DNA of 64,000 nt from Palauibacter sp022826685 (GTDB taxonomy: Bacteria; Gemmatimonadota; Gemmatimonadetes; Palauibacterales; Palauibacteraceae), in the NCBI RefSeq assembly GCF_965221685.1, contig NZ_OZ244907.1. One strand, written 5' to 3'. The position numbers were made by a program, and so were the translations under genes. Shown here one piece after another: positions 15,631-24,404 of this stretch. The notes under the pieces are model-generated. The model did not search any database. It saw only the letters and a program-made list of their open reading frames with translations, and had not been told where the DNA came from. The stretch's first letter is position 1. Every line of letters starts with the position of its first letter.

Positions 15631-17012
15631 ACCGGCGGCGACGGAGCGATCCGCGGCGGTTCGTCCTCCTGGCCGTCCTGGCCGCCGCCTGCGGAGAAGC
15701 CGAGACCGTGGCGCCGGCCGAGACGGGACCGGCATCCATCGTCGTCCTTGCGGGCGCGGATCAGCGCGGAGTTCCCGCGCGCCCCCCGGCCGAGGCCATC
15801 ACCGTTCGGGTTCTCGACGCCGAGGGACGTCCGGTCGGCGGCAGCACCGTCACCTTCCAGCCGGAGCCCGGTCACGGAAGCGCGGATCCGGCTTCGACCG
15901 TCGCGGACGCCGGCGGCGAGGCGGCGACGACGTGGACGCTCGGGGCCACTCCGGGGCCCCAGCGCCTCGCGGTTGCGGCCGGTCGGGCCGGCGCCACGGT
16001 TCGCGCCGAGGCGATCGATCTCGATGCCGAACTCGATGCGCTGTTCGCTCCCCCGTCGGCGGCGGAGATCGAAGCCGTGCGAGTCGACTGGGCGCAACGT
16101 GACATATCAGCGGCCGAGGTCTCGGTCGAACTGACCGAGGAGATGGCGTTCGGCGAGTCGACCGCTACGCTGCGAATCGTCTCCCACGTCGTGGCGGGCG
16201 CCCGCCACTTCGGCGCCATCATCGTGCCGGACGGCGCGGCGCCCGAAACGCTGCCGCTCCTGATGTACTCTCACGGCGGCGATGGCGGGGTATCGGTCGA
16301 CGACATCGAGATCGTGGCGCTGGCCCTCGGGGAGCGGAGCCGTCGCTTCGTATACGTGATCCCGTCGTTCCGCAGCGAACCGCTGCGATACGAGGGCCGG
16401 AGCTGGGTGTCGGAGGGTCCCTCGGGTCACTGGGACTACGACGTCGACGATGCGCTGGCGCTCGCGAATGTCGCGTTCGAGACGACGCCGGAAGCCAGGC
16501 CCGACGCCATCCACATTATCGGCGGCAGTCGGGGGGCCGGCGTCGCCCTGCTCGCGGGAGCGCGCGACGAGCGGGTGGAGCGGATCGTGGCGTTCTTCGG
16601 GCCGACGGACTTCTTCGATGACTGGATCAGGGTCATCGCCTGGAAGACCGCGCTCGACGGCCCCTGGGATCTGCCCGGGCTCATCCACCTCGACTCCACC
16701 GTCGTGCAGCCGCTGGTCCGGGGCACGCTCTCCTCCTCCGAGGCGCGTCTCGAGCTCGTGCGCCGATCCGCCGTCCTCTTCGCCGCCGACCTTCCCGCCG
16801 TCCAGGTGCATCACGGCACCGCGGACTTCGTCGTGCCCGTGAGCCAGGCGGAGTCGCTGATGCGAACGATGGCGGCTCTCGGCCGCACGCCTCCCGACTT
16901 CGAGGCGTTCCTCTACGAGGGAGGCGGGCACGATTTCCTCGCCCTGCCCGGAGCCATTCCCCGGGCGGTCGAGTTCATGTCGGAGGCACTGCAGCCGAAA
17001 GGAAACCCGTAA
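15627..17012 (+). CDS. lipoprotein with Ig-like (Big_1-type) domain and alpha/beta hydrolase domain
   Basis: A 461-residue protein. The N-terminus RRFVLLAVLAAAC is a lipoprotein signal with lipobox LAAAC. Residues 35-130 look like a bacterial Ig-like domain (VRVLDAEGRPVGGSTVTF...). The rest is an alpha/beta hydrolase: IIGGSRGAGVALLAG carries the nucleophile, HHGTADFVVPVSQA the acid region and GGGHDFLALP the His. It is probably an outer-membrane-anchored esterase or peptidase. The ATG overlaps the 4-alpha-glucanotransferase stop, tying it to the glycogen operon although an exported hydrolase has no evident role there. Substrate unknown. Confidence 0.75.
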   Translation: MNRRRRSDPRRFVLLAVLAAACGEAETVAPAETGPASIVVLAGADQRGVPARPPAEAITVRVLDAEGRPVGGSTVTFQPEPGHGSADPASTVADAGGEAATTWTLGATPGPQRLAVAAGRAGATVRAEAIDLDAELDALFAPPSAAEIEAVRVDWAQRDISAAEVSVELTEEMAFGESTATLRIVSHVVAGARHFGAIIVPDGAAPETLPLLMYSHGGDGGVSVDDIEIVALALGERSRRFVYVIPSFRSEPLRYEGRSWVSEGPSGHWDYDVDDALALANVAFETTPEARPDAIHIIGGSRGAGVALLAGARDERVERIVAFFGPTDFFDDWIRVIAWKTALDGPWDLPGLIHLDSTVVQPLVRGTLSSSEARLELVRRSAVLFAADLPAVQVHHGTADFVVPVSQAESLMRTMAALGRTPPDFEAFLYEGGGHDFLALPGAIPRAVEFMSEALQPKGNP

Positions 17013-17014
17013 GG

Positions 17015-17512
17015 ATGAGAACCCGGATCGCCCACACCATCGAGATCTTCGAAGCCGCGCGTAAACCTCTGTTCACCGTGCTCGACGGGATCTCGCGCGA
17101 GGATCTCGACTGGCAGCCCGCGGAAGGGATGCGCGGGATCGGGAAGATCTGCCGCCACATGTACCGCGTGGACGTCTGGTTCCTGAAACAACTCGGCATC
17201 ACGCCCGTGATCGCAGAAGATGGTCCGGGTCCGGCCAAGGAGATCGCGGCGCGCATGAAAACGATTCAGGGTCAGATCGTATCCGAAGTGGACGCGTGCG
17301 GGAGCGACGCGGATCTCGTCGCCGAGCGTACCTCTCCGGATGGAAAGATGACCCTCAGGCTGGGGGCAACCGTCATCCATATCGCGCAGCATTATCTGTA
17401 CCACCTCGCGCAGATCACGTACCTGCGCCGCATCCGCGACCCGGAGTGGTCCGCGCCGCTGGACGAGTGGGAGACCGCCACCCACATCATCGAGGACCGG
17501 ATTCTGGAATAG
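17015..17512 (+). CDS. DinB-like family protein
   Basis: A 165-residue helical-bundle protein. IGKICRHMYRVDVWFLKQ near residue 45 and VIHIAQHYLYHLAQITYLRR near residue 120 are the His-bearing helices that bind a metal in the DinB/YfiT superfamily. Members include thiol-dependent transferases (bacillithiol or mycothiol) and many uncharacterised proteins. A possible bacillithiol-disulfide reductase gene (38551) elsewhere in the window fits a thiol-transferase role, but this is inference. The ATG at 17015 lies two bases after the upstream stop. Confidence 0.7.
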   Translation: MRTRIAHTIEIFEAARKPLFTVLDGISREDLDWQPAEGMRGIGKICRHMYRVDVWFLKQLGITPVIAEDGPGPAKEIAARMKTIQGQIVSEVDACGSDADLVAERTSPDGKMTLRLGATVIHIAQHYLYHLAQITYLRRIRDPEWSAPLDEWETATHIIEDRILE

Positions 17513-17551
17513 CCGGGACCCGATCCACCGACCCCGAACGGGGAGGCCGGG

Positions 17552-18457
17552 ATGTCCGTCATACCACAGAGACCCCTGGGGTTCGGCGAGATACTGGATG
17601 GCGCCATCCAGTTCTACCGACGCGACTTCGGACTCTACTTCCTCATCGCCCTCGTGGGCGCCCTCCCGGGGTACGCCATGCTGCTCGCCCTCGGGACGCC
17701 CGGCACGGGCCTCGACCCCTCGGGCGCGCCGGCGGTCGGCGAACTCGGATTCGACATGGCGATCGTGTTCCCGGCGGCGGCCCTCTCGTGGGTGGGGACG
17801 CTCGCGGTCGCCGTCGCCATGGCCGCCCGTCTGGAGGGGGGTTCGGCTTCGCTCGAGAGCGCGTACCGCGGAGCGCTCCGCCCCTTCCCGAGCGCGGCCG
17901 GCGGGCACCTGCTCGCCCTGCTGATCGCGGTCATCGCGGGTCTGGTCATCATGGTCCCGGTCATGGTCGCGGGTGCCGCCGCGATCGCGACCCTGGACAG
18001 TTTCATCGCGGGGATGACCGTCTTCGGGCTCACGGGCCTCGCGGCCGCGCTCGTCGTACTGGCGATCTGGTTCCGCACCTCGTTCGCGGTCTTCCCGGCC
18101 GTGCTCCTGGAGGGGCGTAACGCCGCGGAGGCGGTGCGCCGCTCGCTCAAGCTCGGGAAGGGGGCCTGGCTACGGATCCTCGGGGTCATGCTCGTCGCCT
18201 CCATCATCCGCGATGGTCCCTCCTTCGGCATCTTCGCGCTCTTCGGAGGGTTCGAGATGTTCACGTCGCCCACGACGGCGGGCACGCTGAGTCCCGGTCT
18301 TCAGGCCGTACAGAACACCCTGAACCTGCTGATCGGATCGTTCACCAAACCTTTCCTCGTGGCGACCGTGTTTCTCCTCTATCACGATCGGCGGGTGCGT
18401 CTGGAAGCCGCTGACCTGGAGACGGCCGCGGCGGCGATGGCAACGGACGAAGGGTGA
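17552..18457 (+). CDS. multi-pass membrane protein, first gene of the DUF4129/DUF4350/MoxR/DUF58 operon
   Basis: A 301-residue integral membrane protein with about six hydrophobic segments, for example LYFLIALVGALPGYAMLLAL, LLALLIAVIAGLVIMVPVMV and ALVVLAIWFRTSFAVFPAVL. The opening RPLGFGEILDGAIQFYRRDF is typical of the family resembling glycerophosphodiester phosphodiesterase membrane domains, which recurs at the head of DUF4129/MoxR operons. No catalytic motif is visible. A GTGA overlap couples it to the next gene. The function is probably structural or in membrane stress, and is unproven. Confidence 0.7.
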   Translation: MSVIPQRPLGFGEILDGAIQFYRRDFGLYFLIALVGALPGYAMLLALGTPGTGLDPSGAPAVGELGFDMAIVFPAAALSWVGTLAVAVAMAARLEGGSASLESAYRGALRPFPSAAGGHLLALLIAVIAGLVIMVPVMVAGAAAIATLDSFIAGMTVFGLTGLAAALVVLAIWFRTSFAVFPAVLLEGRNAAEAVRRSLKLGKGAWLRILGVMLVASIIRDGPSFGIFALFGGFEMFTSPTTAGTLSPGLQAVQNTLNLLIGSFTKPFLVATVFLLYHDRRVRLEAADLETAAAAMATDEG

Positions 18458-19146
18458 CTCGACTCGCCGATCGTGCGGTCCTTCCAGCCGGGCAGGAGCC
18501 GTCGCCCGCCGGCGAACCCCTCCCTTTGCCGGACGAGATGTCCGCTGCGTGGCGGGAGATCCTCGCCGATCCCGAGTTCGTCTCCCCTCTCCTTCCGGCG
18601 CGACGGCGGATCTTCGAATGGATCGCCAATACGCTCTCCGACGCGTGGGATTGGCTGCGGCGATTCCTGTTCGAAGAGGGCGGCGGGCTCATGGAGGTGA
18701 TGGCCGTCCTCGTGGTCCTGGCCGCGCTCGTCGCGCTGGGGGCGGTGGCCCTGCGTCACGGGCCGCGGTGGGTGCACAGGGTGCGGGGGACGGGGGACGA
18801 GGGGCCGGAGGACGACGGCGCGCCCGTTTCGGCGCGCGAATGGTTGGTCCTTGCCCGGACGCGCGCGGGTGAGGGAGAGTACCGACCTGCGGCGAGCGCG
18901 ATGTATCAGGGTTTCCTCCTCACCCTCGACAGAAAGGGCTCGGTGGCGTTTCACCCGTCGAAGACGCCCGGCGACTACGCCCTCGAGATGGAAACCAGCG
19001 CCGGCCGCAACTTCATCCGTCATTTCCAGGGATTTTCCTTCGGTCAGGAGACGCCCACCCCCGCCGGCTATGCGGCCCTGGAGGATCTCGCGCGTGACGC
19101 GGGGTGTCCGACACCCGCATCCAGCGAGGAGGCCGAGTCATCGTGA
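18454..19146 (+). CDS. DUF4129 domain membrane protein
   Basis: A 230-residue protein with one clear transmembrane segment near residues 80-100 (LMEVMAVLVVLAALVALGAV) and a C-terminal soluble domain with AREWLVLARTRAGEGEYRPA and KTPGDYALEM, the usual DUF4129 features. The GTG start overlaps the previous stop and the stop overlaps the next gene. In family operons DUF4129 accompanies MoxR-type ATPases and DUF58 proteins, possibly in assembly of secreted or membrane complexes; the molecular role is unknown. Confidence 0.75.
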   Translation: MTRLADRAVLPAGQEPSPAGEPLPLPDEMSAAWREILADPEFVSPLLPARRRIFEWIANTLSDAWDWLRRFLFEEGGGLMEVMAVLVVLAALVALGAVALRHGPRWVHRVRGTGDEGPEDDGAPVSAREWLVLARTRAGEGEYRPAASAMYQGFLLTLDRKGSVAFHPSKTPGDYALEMETSAGRNFIRHFQGFSFGQETPTPAGYAALEDLARDAGCPTPASSEEAESS

Positions 19147-20357
19147 GCGGAGTCCGCAGGTTCAGGACGTTCGCGTGGATCGGGGCGATCGCGCTGGGGG
19201 CGGGACTCGCCGCGTACCTCGCCCGCCCCGCGGGACGCACGGCGCTCGACGTGAAGCGGAGTTCCTTCCGGACGACGCCGGACGGAGTGGCCGCGTTCGA
19301 CCGGGGGCTCGAACGATTCGGCCGCCCGACCGCGCCCCGCTTCACACCGCTGGCCGATGCCGATCCGGTTCCGGGGGCGCTCGTGCTGCTCTCGCCCGCC
19401 GTCGTCCCGAGCCCGGTGGAGGTACACGCTCTCCTGGAGCGGGTGCGCCGCGGCGGCACCCTCGTCTACGCGCCGCGACTGTCTCCGGCGATCGCAAGCA
19501 CGCTACGGATCACGCCGCTGATGGATTCCCTGGGCATCGCGTTCCGCGTGCCCCGGCCCGGCGACCTGGAAGATCCGGAGTGGGCGGCCCACTCGCTGAC
19601 TGACGGCCTGCCGGAGCCGGCGGCTCCGCGCCGCGCGCTCCGCCGCATGACGTCCCGTGAACTCGGCGAGCGATCCGTTCCTCCCGTGCAATTGCTGCTC
19701 ACGGTGGGGAGAGATCCGGACCGGAGATGGACGGGCGCCGGGCTCATGCCCTTCGGGGAGGGGCACATGATCGTCCTCAGCGATGCCGAGCCGCTCTCGA
19801 ACGGCCGCATCGCCGACGATCCCCTGGCATTCGTCGTCATGCGGGCCGTGCTCACGCACACGACGCCGGCCGACACGATCTTCTTCGCCGAGTTCCACCA
19901 GGGCATCCGTGGCTACGAGAGCACGGCGCGGCGCTGGGCGGGCTTCGTCTTCGGCACGGCGCGGGGGCAGACTCTCCTCCAACTCCTCCTCGCCGCGTTT
20001 CTCGCGCTCGCGTGCGCAGGGCTGCGCTTCGGCACTCCGACGACGGCCGCGGCGCCGCGGGACCTCGAGCGAAGGTCTCCGCTCGAACACGTCTCGGCCC
20101 TCGGCGACCTGTACGAGAAGGCGCGAGCCCGGCGGACCGCCGCCCTCCTCCTCCTGGCGCGACTGGCCCGGAGCGTTCGGCGCCCTCCACCGAGGGACGT
20201 TGCCGAGGCCCGGGCTCTGATCCGCGAGCTGCAGGCCCGGCGGGGAGAGCAGCCCGCTCTGGCCCGGATCCAACGCGGCTTGCGCGCCGAACCGGTGGAC
20301 CTGACGATGGTCGCCGCCGGAATCGACGACCACCTCGGACGAAGGGCGAAGTCATGA
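19143..20357 (+). CDS. DUF4350 domain-containing membrane protein
   Basis: A 404-residue protein. After a short N-terminal membrane segment (TFAWIGAIALGAGLAAYLA) it has the DUF4350 core: SSFRTTPDGVAAFDRGLERF, PGALVLLSPAVVPSP and RRGGTLVYAPR. A second membrane segment near residue 280 (LLQLLLAAFLALACAGLRF) anchors a cytoplasmic Arg-rich tail. The GTG at 19143 overlaps the DUF4129 stop; an earlier in-frame start would overlap that gene by 43 bases and is rejected. The stop overlaps moxR (ATGA). No enzymatic motif is seen. Confidence 0.75.
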   Translation: MSGVRRFRTFAWIGAIALGAGLAAYLARPAGRTALDVKRSSFRTTPDGVAAFDRGLERFGRPTAPRFTPLADADPVPGALVLLSPAVVPSPVEVHALLERVRRGGTLVYAPRLSPAIASTLRITPLMDSLGIAFRVPRPGDLEDPEWAAHSLTDGLPEPAAPRRALRRMTSRELGERSVPPVQLLLTVGRDPDRRWTGAGLMPFGEGHMIVLSDAEPLSNGRIADDPLAFVVMRAVLTHTTPADTIFFAEFHQGIRGYESTARRWAGFVFGTARGQTLLQLLLAAFLALACAGLRFGTPTTAAAPRDLERRSPLEHVSALGDLYEKARARRTAALLLLARLARSVRRPPPRDVAEARALIRELQARRGEQPALARIQRGLRAEPVDLTMVAAGIDDHLGRRAKS

Positions 20358-21301
20358 CGACGCACGACGCGGCGCTGCGTCTGCTGGGCGACATCGAGAA
20401 GGTGATCCTGGGCCAGGAGACCGTCCTCCGACAGCTGATGATCACCCTCCTCGCCCGTGGCCATGCTCTGCTCGAGGGCGTGCCGGGGACGGCCAAGACG
20501 CTCTCCGTCCGTGCCCTCGGCCGCGGGCTTGGGCTCGACTTCGGCCGCGTCCAGTTCACCCCCGATCTCATGCCCACGGATCTCGTCGGCGTGAGCGTGC
20601 TGGACGAGACCCAGCGGAACTTCCGCTACCGGCCCGGTCCCGTGTTCACCGACCTCCTCCTGGCCGATGAGATCAACCGCGCGCCGCCCAAGACCCAGGC
20701 GGCGCTGCTGGAGGCGATGGAGGAGCGCCAGGTCACCGTCGACGGCGCCACGCGGGCCCTGCCCGCGCCGTTCACGGTCTTCGCGACCCAGAATCCGGTC
20801 GAATACGAGGGGACCTATCCGCTCCCGGAGGCGCAGGTCGACCGCTTCCTGATGAAGATCGTGATCGACTATCCGCCGGAGGAGGCGGAGCGGGCGATTC
20901 TCGACCGCCACGAGGGGGGGTTCCGGGCGGACGACGAGACGACGTATCCGATGGGCAAGCCGCTGACGCGCGAGGCGCTCCTTGCGGCGCGGGACGCGGT
21001 GGACGGCGTTCACATGGACGAGAGGGTCCGGCGCTATGTAACCGGGATCGTGCGGGCGACCCGGGACGACCAGGCCTTCGCGCTGGGGGCGAGCCCCCGC
21101 GCGGGCGTGGCCCTCTTCCAGGCCGCGAGAGCAGAGGCGTTTCTGCACGGCCGGGACTTTGTGACGCCGGACGACGTGAAGTCGCTCTCGTTCCCCGTGC
21201 TGCGGCATCGCGTCGTGTTGACCGCCGAGGCGGAGGTCGAAGGACGTTCTTCGGACGACGAACTGCGGGCGCTCCTCGAGACGCTGGAGGCGCCCCGATA
21301 A
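20354..21301 (+). CDS. MoxR-family AAA+ ATPase
   Basis: A 315-residue AAA+ ATPase of normal MoxR length. It shows Walker A GVPGTAKT near residue 43, Walker B LLLADEINRAPPKTQAALLE, sensor 1 FATQNPVEYEGTYPLPEAQ, and the C-terminal lid with GASPRAGVALFQAARAEAFL. MoxR proteins act as chaperone-like ATPases that remodel or mature partner complexes, often VWA or DUF58 proteins; the next gene is DUF58. The ATG overlaps the DUF4350 stop, which rules out the much longer open frame upstream. Confidence 0.92.
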   Translation: MTTHDAALRLLGDIEKVILGQETVLRQLMITLLARGHALLEGVPGTAKTLSVRALGRGLGLDFGRVQFTPDLMPTDLVGVSVLDETQRNFRYRPGPVFTDLLLADEINRAPPKTQAALLEAMEERQVTVDGATRALPAPFTVFATQNPVEYEGTYPLPEAQVDRFLMKIVIDYPPEEAERAILDRHEGGFRADDETTYPMGKPLTREALLAARDAVDGVHMDERVRRYVTGIVRATRDDQAFALGASPRAGVALFQAARAEAFLHGRDFVTPDDVKSLSFPVLRHRVVLTAEAEVEGRSSDDELRALLETLEAPR

Positions 21302-21312
21302 TCCGCGTCGCG

Positions 21313-22620
21313 GTGGTCCCCGGCGGGCGGACCCTGTGGCTGCTGGGGCTGACCTCGTTCGTCTTCCTGTTTTCGGCGGCGGGCGCCCTGGCGGCGGACG
21401 CCGTCATCCTCCTCCTGGCCTGGATCGACGGTCGGCGGACGCGGCCTCCGTCGGTCTCCCGCACGGTGCCGCGCATCGCCGCGCTCGGCGAGATCACAGA
21501 GGTCGGCCTCGACGTGGTCAACCCGACGAACCGGCGGCTCTCCGTCCTCCTCACCGACGACCTCGATCCCTCCCTCCGCCGGGTCCCCGGGCGCGACGGG
21601 AACGAAGCGTGGGAGAGGGGCGTGCGGCTGGAGATCCCCCCCGCTTCCGTCGTGCACACCCGCTACAGGATGCGGCCGCGCACGCGCGGATTCCTCGCCA
21701 TGGGCGCGACTCACCTGCGCACCCGCTCGCCGTGGGGGTTCGCGTGGCGGCGTTCCACCGTGGACGCGGCGCACACGCTGCAGGTGCAACCCGGGATCCG
21801 GAGCCTGTTGCGGGACCGCAGCGGCCACGCGCTCCGGCGCGGCCTCCGCACGGCCGGCTCTCGCCGCAGCCGGCAGTGGGGCGACGGCCGCGAGTTCGAA
21901 AGTCTGCGCGACTACGCCGAGGGGGATGACCCCCGCATCGTCGACTGGAAGGCGTCGGCGAGACGCCAGCGCTTCGTCGTCCGCAACTACGAAGCGGAAC
22001 GCAGCCAGAACGTCGTCCTCGCGATCGACGCGGGCCGCCACATGCGCGAGCGGCTGGGCGATCGGGAACGGGTGGATTTTGCCCTGGCGGCGGGCATGAT
22101 GCTCGCCAACCGCGCGCAGAGCTTCGGGGACCACGTCGGAACCGTGGTGTTCGACGACGAGATCCGGCATCTGTCGCCGCCCCGTCGATCCGATCCGGCG
22201 GCGCTCGCCCGGATCTTCGCCGGCGTGGAGACCCGGCCGGTCGAGCCCAACTACCCGCTCGCGCTCGCTACGTTGAGCCGGACGTTCCGGAAGCGGTCGC
22301 TCGTCATCCTCTTCTGCGACGTGATCGACGAGGCCGTCTCGAAGGCGCTCGTGACCTCGCTGGCCCGGATCGGGCGGGCACACCTCCCGCTGGCCGTCGC
22401 CATCCGCAACCCGGCCCTCGAGGTGGCCGCGACGCAGCCCGCCGCGGATGAGGCCGCGGTCTTTCATCGCGCCGCCGCGGAGGAACTCGTGCAGTCGCGC
22501 GCCACGACGCTTCAGGTCATGCGCCAGTCGGGAATCCTCGTCGTGGACACCCCGCCCGGCGACGCGCTCGTGCGCACGCTGGACAAGTACGTCGAGATCA
22601 AGGAGCGGGGACTGCTCTGA
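21313..22620 (+). CDS. DUF58 domain protein (VWA-like), MoxR partner
   Basis: A 435-residue protein. Two N-terminal hydrophobic segments (LWLLGLTSFVFLFSAAGALA and AADAVILLLAWI) precede a beta-rich stalk and the DUF58 signature REFESLRDYAEGDDPRIVDW near residue 195. The VWA-like core has VVLAIDAGRHMRERL, so the usual metal-binding DxSxS reads DxGxH here and metal binding may be weakened. GTG 21313 is the first usable start after moxR. The last 23 bases overlap, tail to tail, the RDD-SpoIIM gene. Confidence 0.85.
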   Translation: MVPGGRTLWLLGLTSFVFLFSAAGALAADAVILLLAWIDGRRTRPPSVSRTVPRIAALGEITEVGLDVVNPTNRRLSVLLTDDLDPSLRRVPGRDGNEAWERGVRLEIPPASVVHTRYRMRPRTRGFLAMGATHLRTRSPWGFAWRRSTVDAAHTLQVQPGIRSLLRDRSGHALRRGLRTAGSRRSRQWGDGREFESLRDYAEGDDPRIVDWKASARRQRFVVRNYEAERSQNVVLAIDAGRHMRERLGDRERVDFALAAGMMLANRAQSFGDHVGTVVFDDEIRHLSPPRRSDPAALARIFAGVETRPVEPNYPLALATLSRTFRKRSLVILFCDVIDEAVSKALVTSLARIGRAHLPLAVAIRNPALEVAATQPAADEAAVFHRAAAEELVQSRATTLQVMRQSGILVVDTPPGDALVRTLDKYVEIKERGLL

Positions 22621-24358
22621 CCTTTCCGCGGCGGGCGTCGTCGGAACCCCGCCCGGCGAGACCGAAGTACGCCGTGAGCAGGAGCGCGGTGGCGCCGCCG
22701 AAGGCGAATTTCGCCGTCGCCGGAAGTCCGGAGGGGGAATAGAACCCCTCCACGAGACCCGCCACGATCAGCAGGAGCACGGCCCCGCCGACGAGCGAGA
22801 GGAAGGCGCGGCCCCGCTCCCTCAACGCTTCGCGACGGGTGCGCCGTCCGGGTACGAGCAGCGCCGAGCCGAGCCCCAGCCCCGCCCCGCCGGCCAGGCA
22901 GATGGCGGTGAGTTCCATGACGCCGTGCGGGAAAACGAAAGCGAGAATCACGCCGAGAACGCCGTTGTTCGCATACAGCCCGAACGCGGCCCCCAGCAGG
23001 ACGCCGTTGAAGATGAGGATCAGCACCGTGCCCGCGCCGGCGAGCAACCCGGCCGCGAAAGCGACGAAACTCACCTGCACGTTGTTCGTCACGATCGCCG
23101 AGGAGAAGGCCGGCCGCTCGGCGCCGTCCACAGCGATGTAGGAAGCGTTGATGTCCCCGCGGGCGGTGTTCTCGGCTCTCGCCAGCATCCCCGCCGGCAT
23201 GATCGCACGCGCACGCGCCGGACTCTCCCGGACCGCTGCGTACGAGGCCAGCATGGGACCGAAGAGAAGCAGAGCCGCCAGGAGCACCGGCCAGCGATGG
23301 CGCCGCACCGCCCGCGGCAGTTCGCGGCCGATCCAGCGGCCGAGGGGGACCGCCGCCCTTCCCTTTGCACGGTACAGGAGGTTGTGGCCGGCCCCCGCCC
23401 ACCGTTCCACCGCCTCCAGCAGCCCCGGTGAGGCGCCGTAGGTTCGCGCGCGCGCCAGGTCCGCCGTCACGCCGCGGTAGAGGCGCCCGAACGCGCGCAC
23501 CTCCGCCTCGCTGAACCGGTCCAGCCCGGCCGCGCGCCCCTTCTCCACGAGGTCCGTGTAGGCGCCCCACGCCTCGCGCCGCTCGCGCGCCATCGTCGCG
23601 GCCTGGAGGCTCGGCCCGCCCTGGCGCGCCGCATGCCTTGGAGCCTCTTCCTCGTGCAGGCGAACGAGGTGCGTGTCGGGAGCCGCCTCGGGGTCCAGAC
23701 TGCCCCGGCCCGCCGCCGGTCGCACCGCATCCCGGACCGAGGCGGCGACGCGGCTCCGGACGTCCGGCTCCAGTTCCTCCCGGCGGGCGACGTAACCCGC
23801 CAGCAGCGCGAACTGCTCGGCGGAGAGGCGCGGGCGCCCCGCTCGGCCGGCCGTCCGCGGTTCGTCCCCGAACAGCTCACCGCCCCCCGTGTCCCGGACG
23901 ACGATCGTGCCGGCGACCAGGTCTCCGAGGCGCTGCGCCCGGCGGTTGAACAGGATCGACGCGGCCCCGGCCATCCCCGTCAGCGCCGGCTGCAGATCCA
24001 CGATCCGGATCAGGTTGCGGAGCACGGCCCCCTGGAAGGAGAGCGGCTCCCCGCCGTCGTGCAGCACTCGCAGCCCCACCGCGCGTTTCCCCGGCGTGCG
24101 CCCGTCCCACACCGCTTCAAAGAAGAGGAAATACCCCCACACGGCGAAGAAGCCGACGATGTAGAGCACGGCCTGCCCCAACCCGCCCGTGTACCGGAAG
24201 ACGAGCGCCACGAGCAGAATCGCGGCCACGATGATGGCCAGATCGAGGGCGAGGGCGGCCGCGCGCGAACCCAGATCCGCGAGCTGGTACTCGAGTTTGA
24301 CGTGCTCCGGCGTCTCCAGCGCGATCCGGCGGTGCAGCCCCGCCCTCGTGTCGGCCAT
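22598..24358 (-). CDS. fused RDD domain - SpoIIM (stage II sporulation M-like) membrane protein
   Basis: A 586-residue protein. Residues 1-160 are an RDD domain: LADLGSRAAALALDLAIIVA, then WDGRTPGKRAVGLRVL and FNRRAQRLGDLVAGTIVV. Residues 170-255 are a soluble linker, and 255-586 a SpoIIM-like domain with a helical RFSEAEVRAFGRLYRGVTAD segment and four or more transmembrane segments, including NNVQVSFVAFAAGLLAGAG and VFPHGVMELTAICLAGGAG. These two domains are usually separate neighbouring genes in MoxR/DUF58 operons; here they are fused and convergent to that operon. Last gene of the leftward unit from 29944. SpoIIM-like here implies nothing about sporulation. Confidence 0.85.
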   Translation of the reverse strand: MADTRAGLHRRIALETPEHVKLEYQLADLGSRAAALALDLAIIVAAILLVALVFRYTGGLGQAVLYIVGFFAVWGYFLFFEAVWDGRTPGKRAVGLRVLHDGGEPLSFQGAVLRNLIRIVDLQPALTGMAGAASILFNRRAQRLGDLVAGTIVVRDTGGGELFGDEPRTAGRAGRPRLSAEQFALLAGYVARREELEPDVRSRVAASVRDAVRPAAGRGSLDPEAAPDTHLVRLHEEEAPRHAARQGGPSLQAATMARERREAWGAYTDLVEKGRAAGLDRFSEAEVRAFGRLYRGVTADLARARTYGASPGLLEAVERWAGAGHNLLYRAKGRAAVPLGRWIGRELPRAVRRHRWPVLLAALLLFGPMLASYAAVRESPARARAIMPAGMLARAENTARGDINASYIAVDGAERPAFSSAIVTNNVQVSFVAFAAGLLAGAGTVLILIFNGVLLGAAFGLYANNGVLGVILAFVFPHGVMELTAICLAGGAGLGLGSALLVPGRRTRREALRERGRAFLSLVGGAVLLLIVAGLVEGFYSPSGLPATAKFAFGGATALLLTAYFGLAGRGSDDARRGKVRAVPAP

Positions 24359-24404
24359 CAGCCAAGGCTATCCGCAGATCCCCCGTGCGCAAGCCGTCGC
24401 CGTG

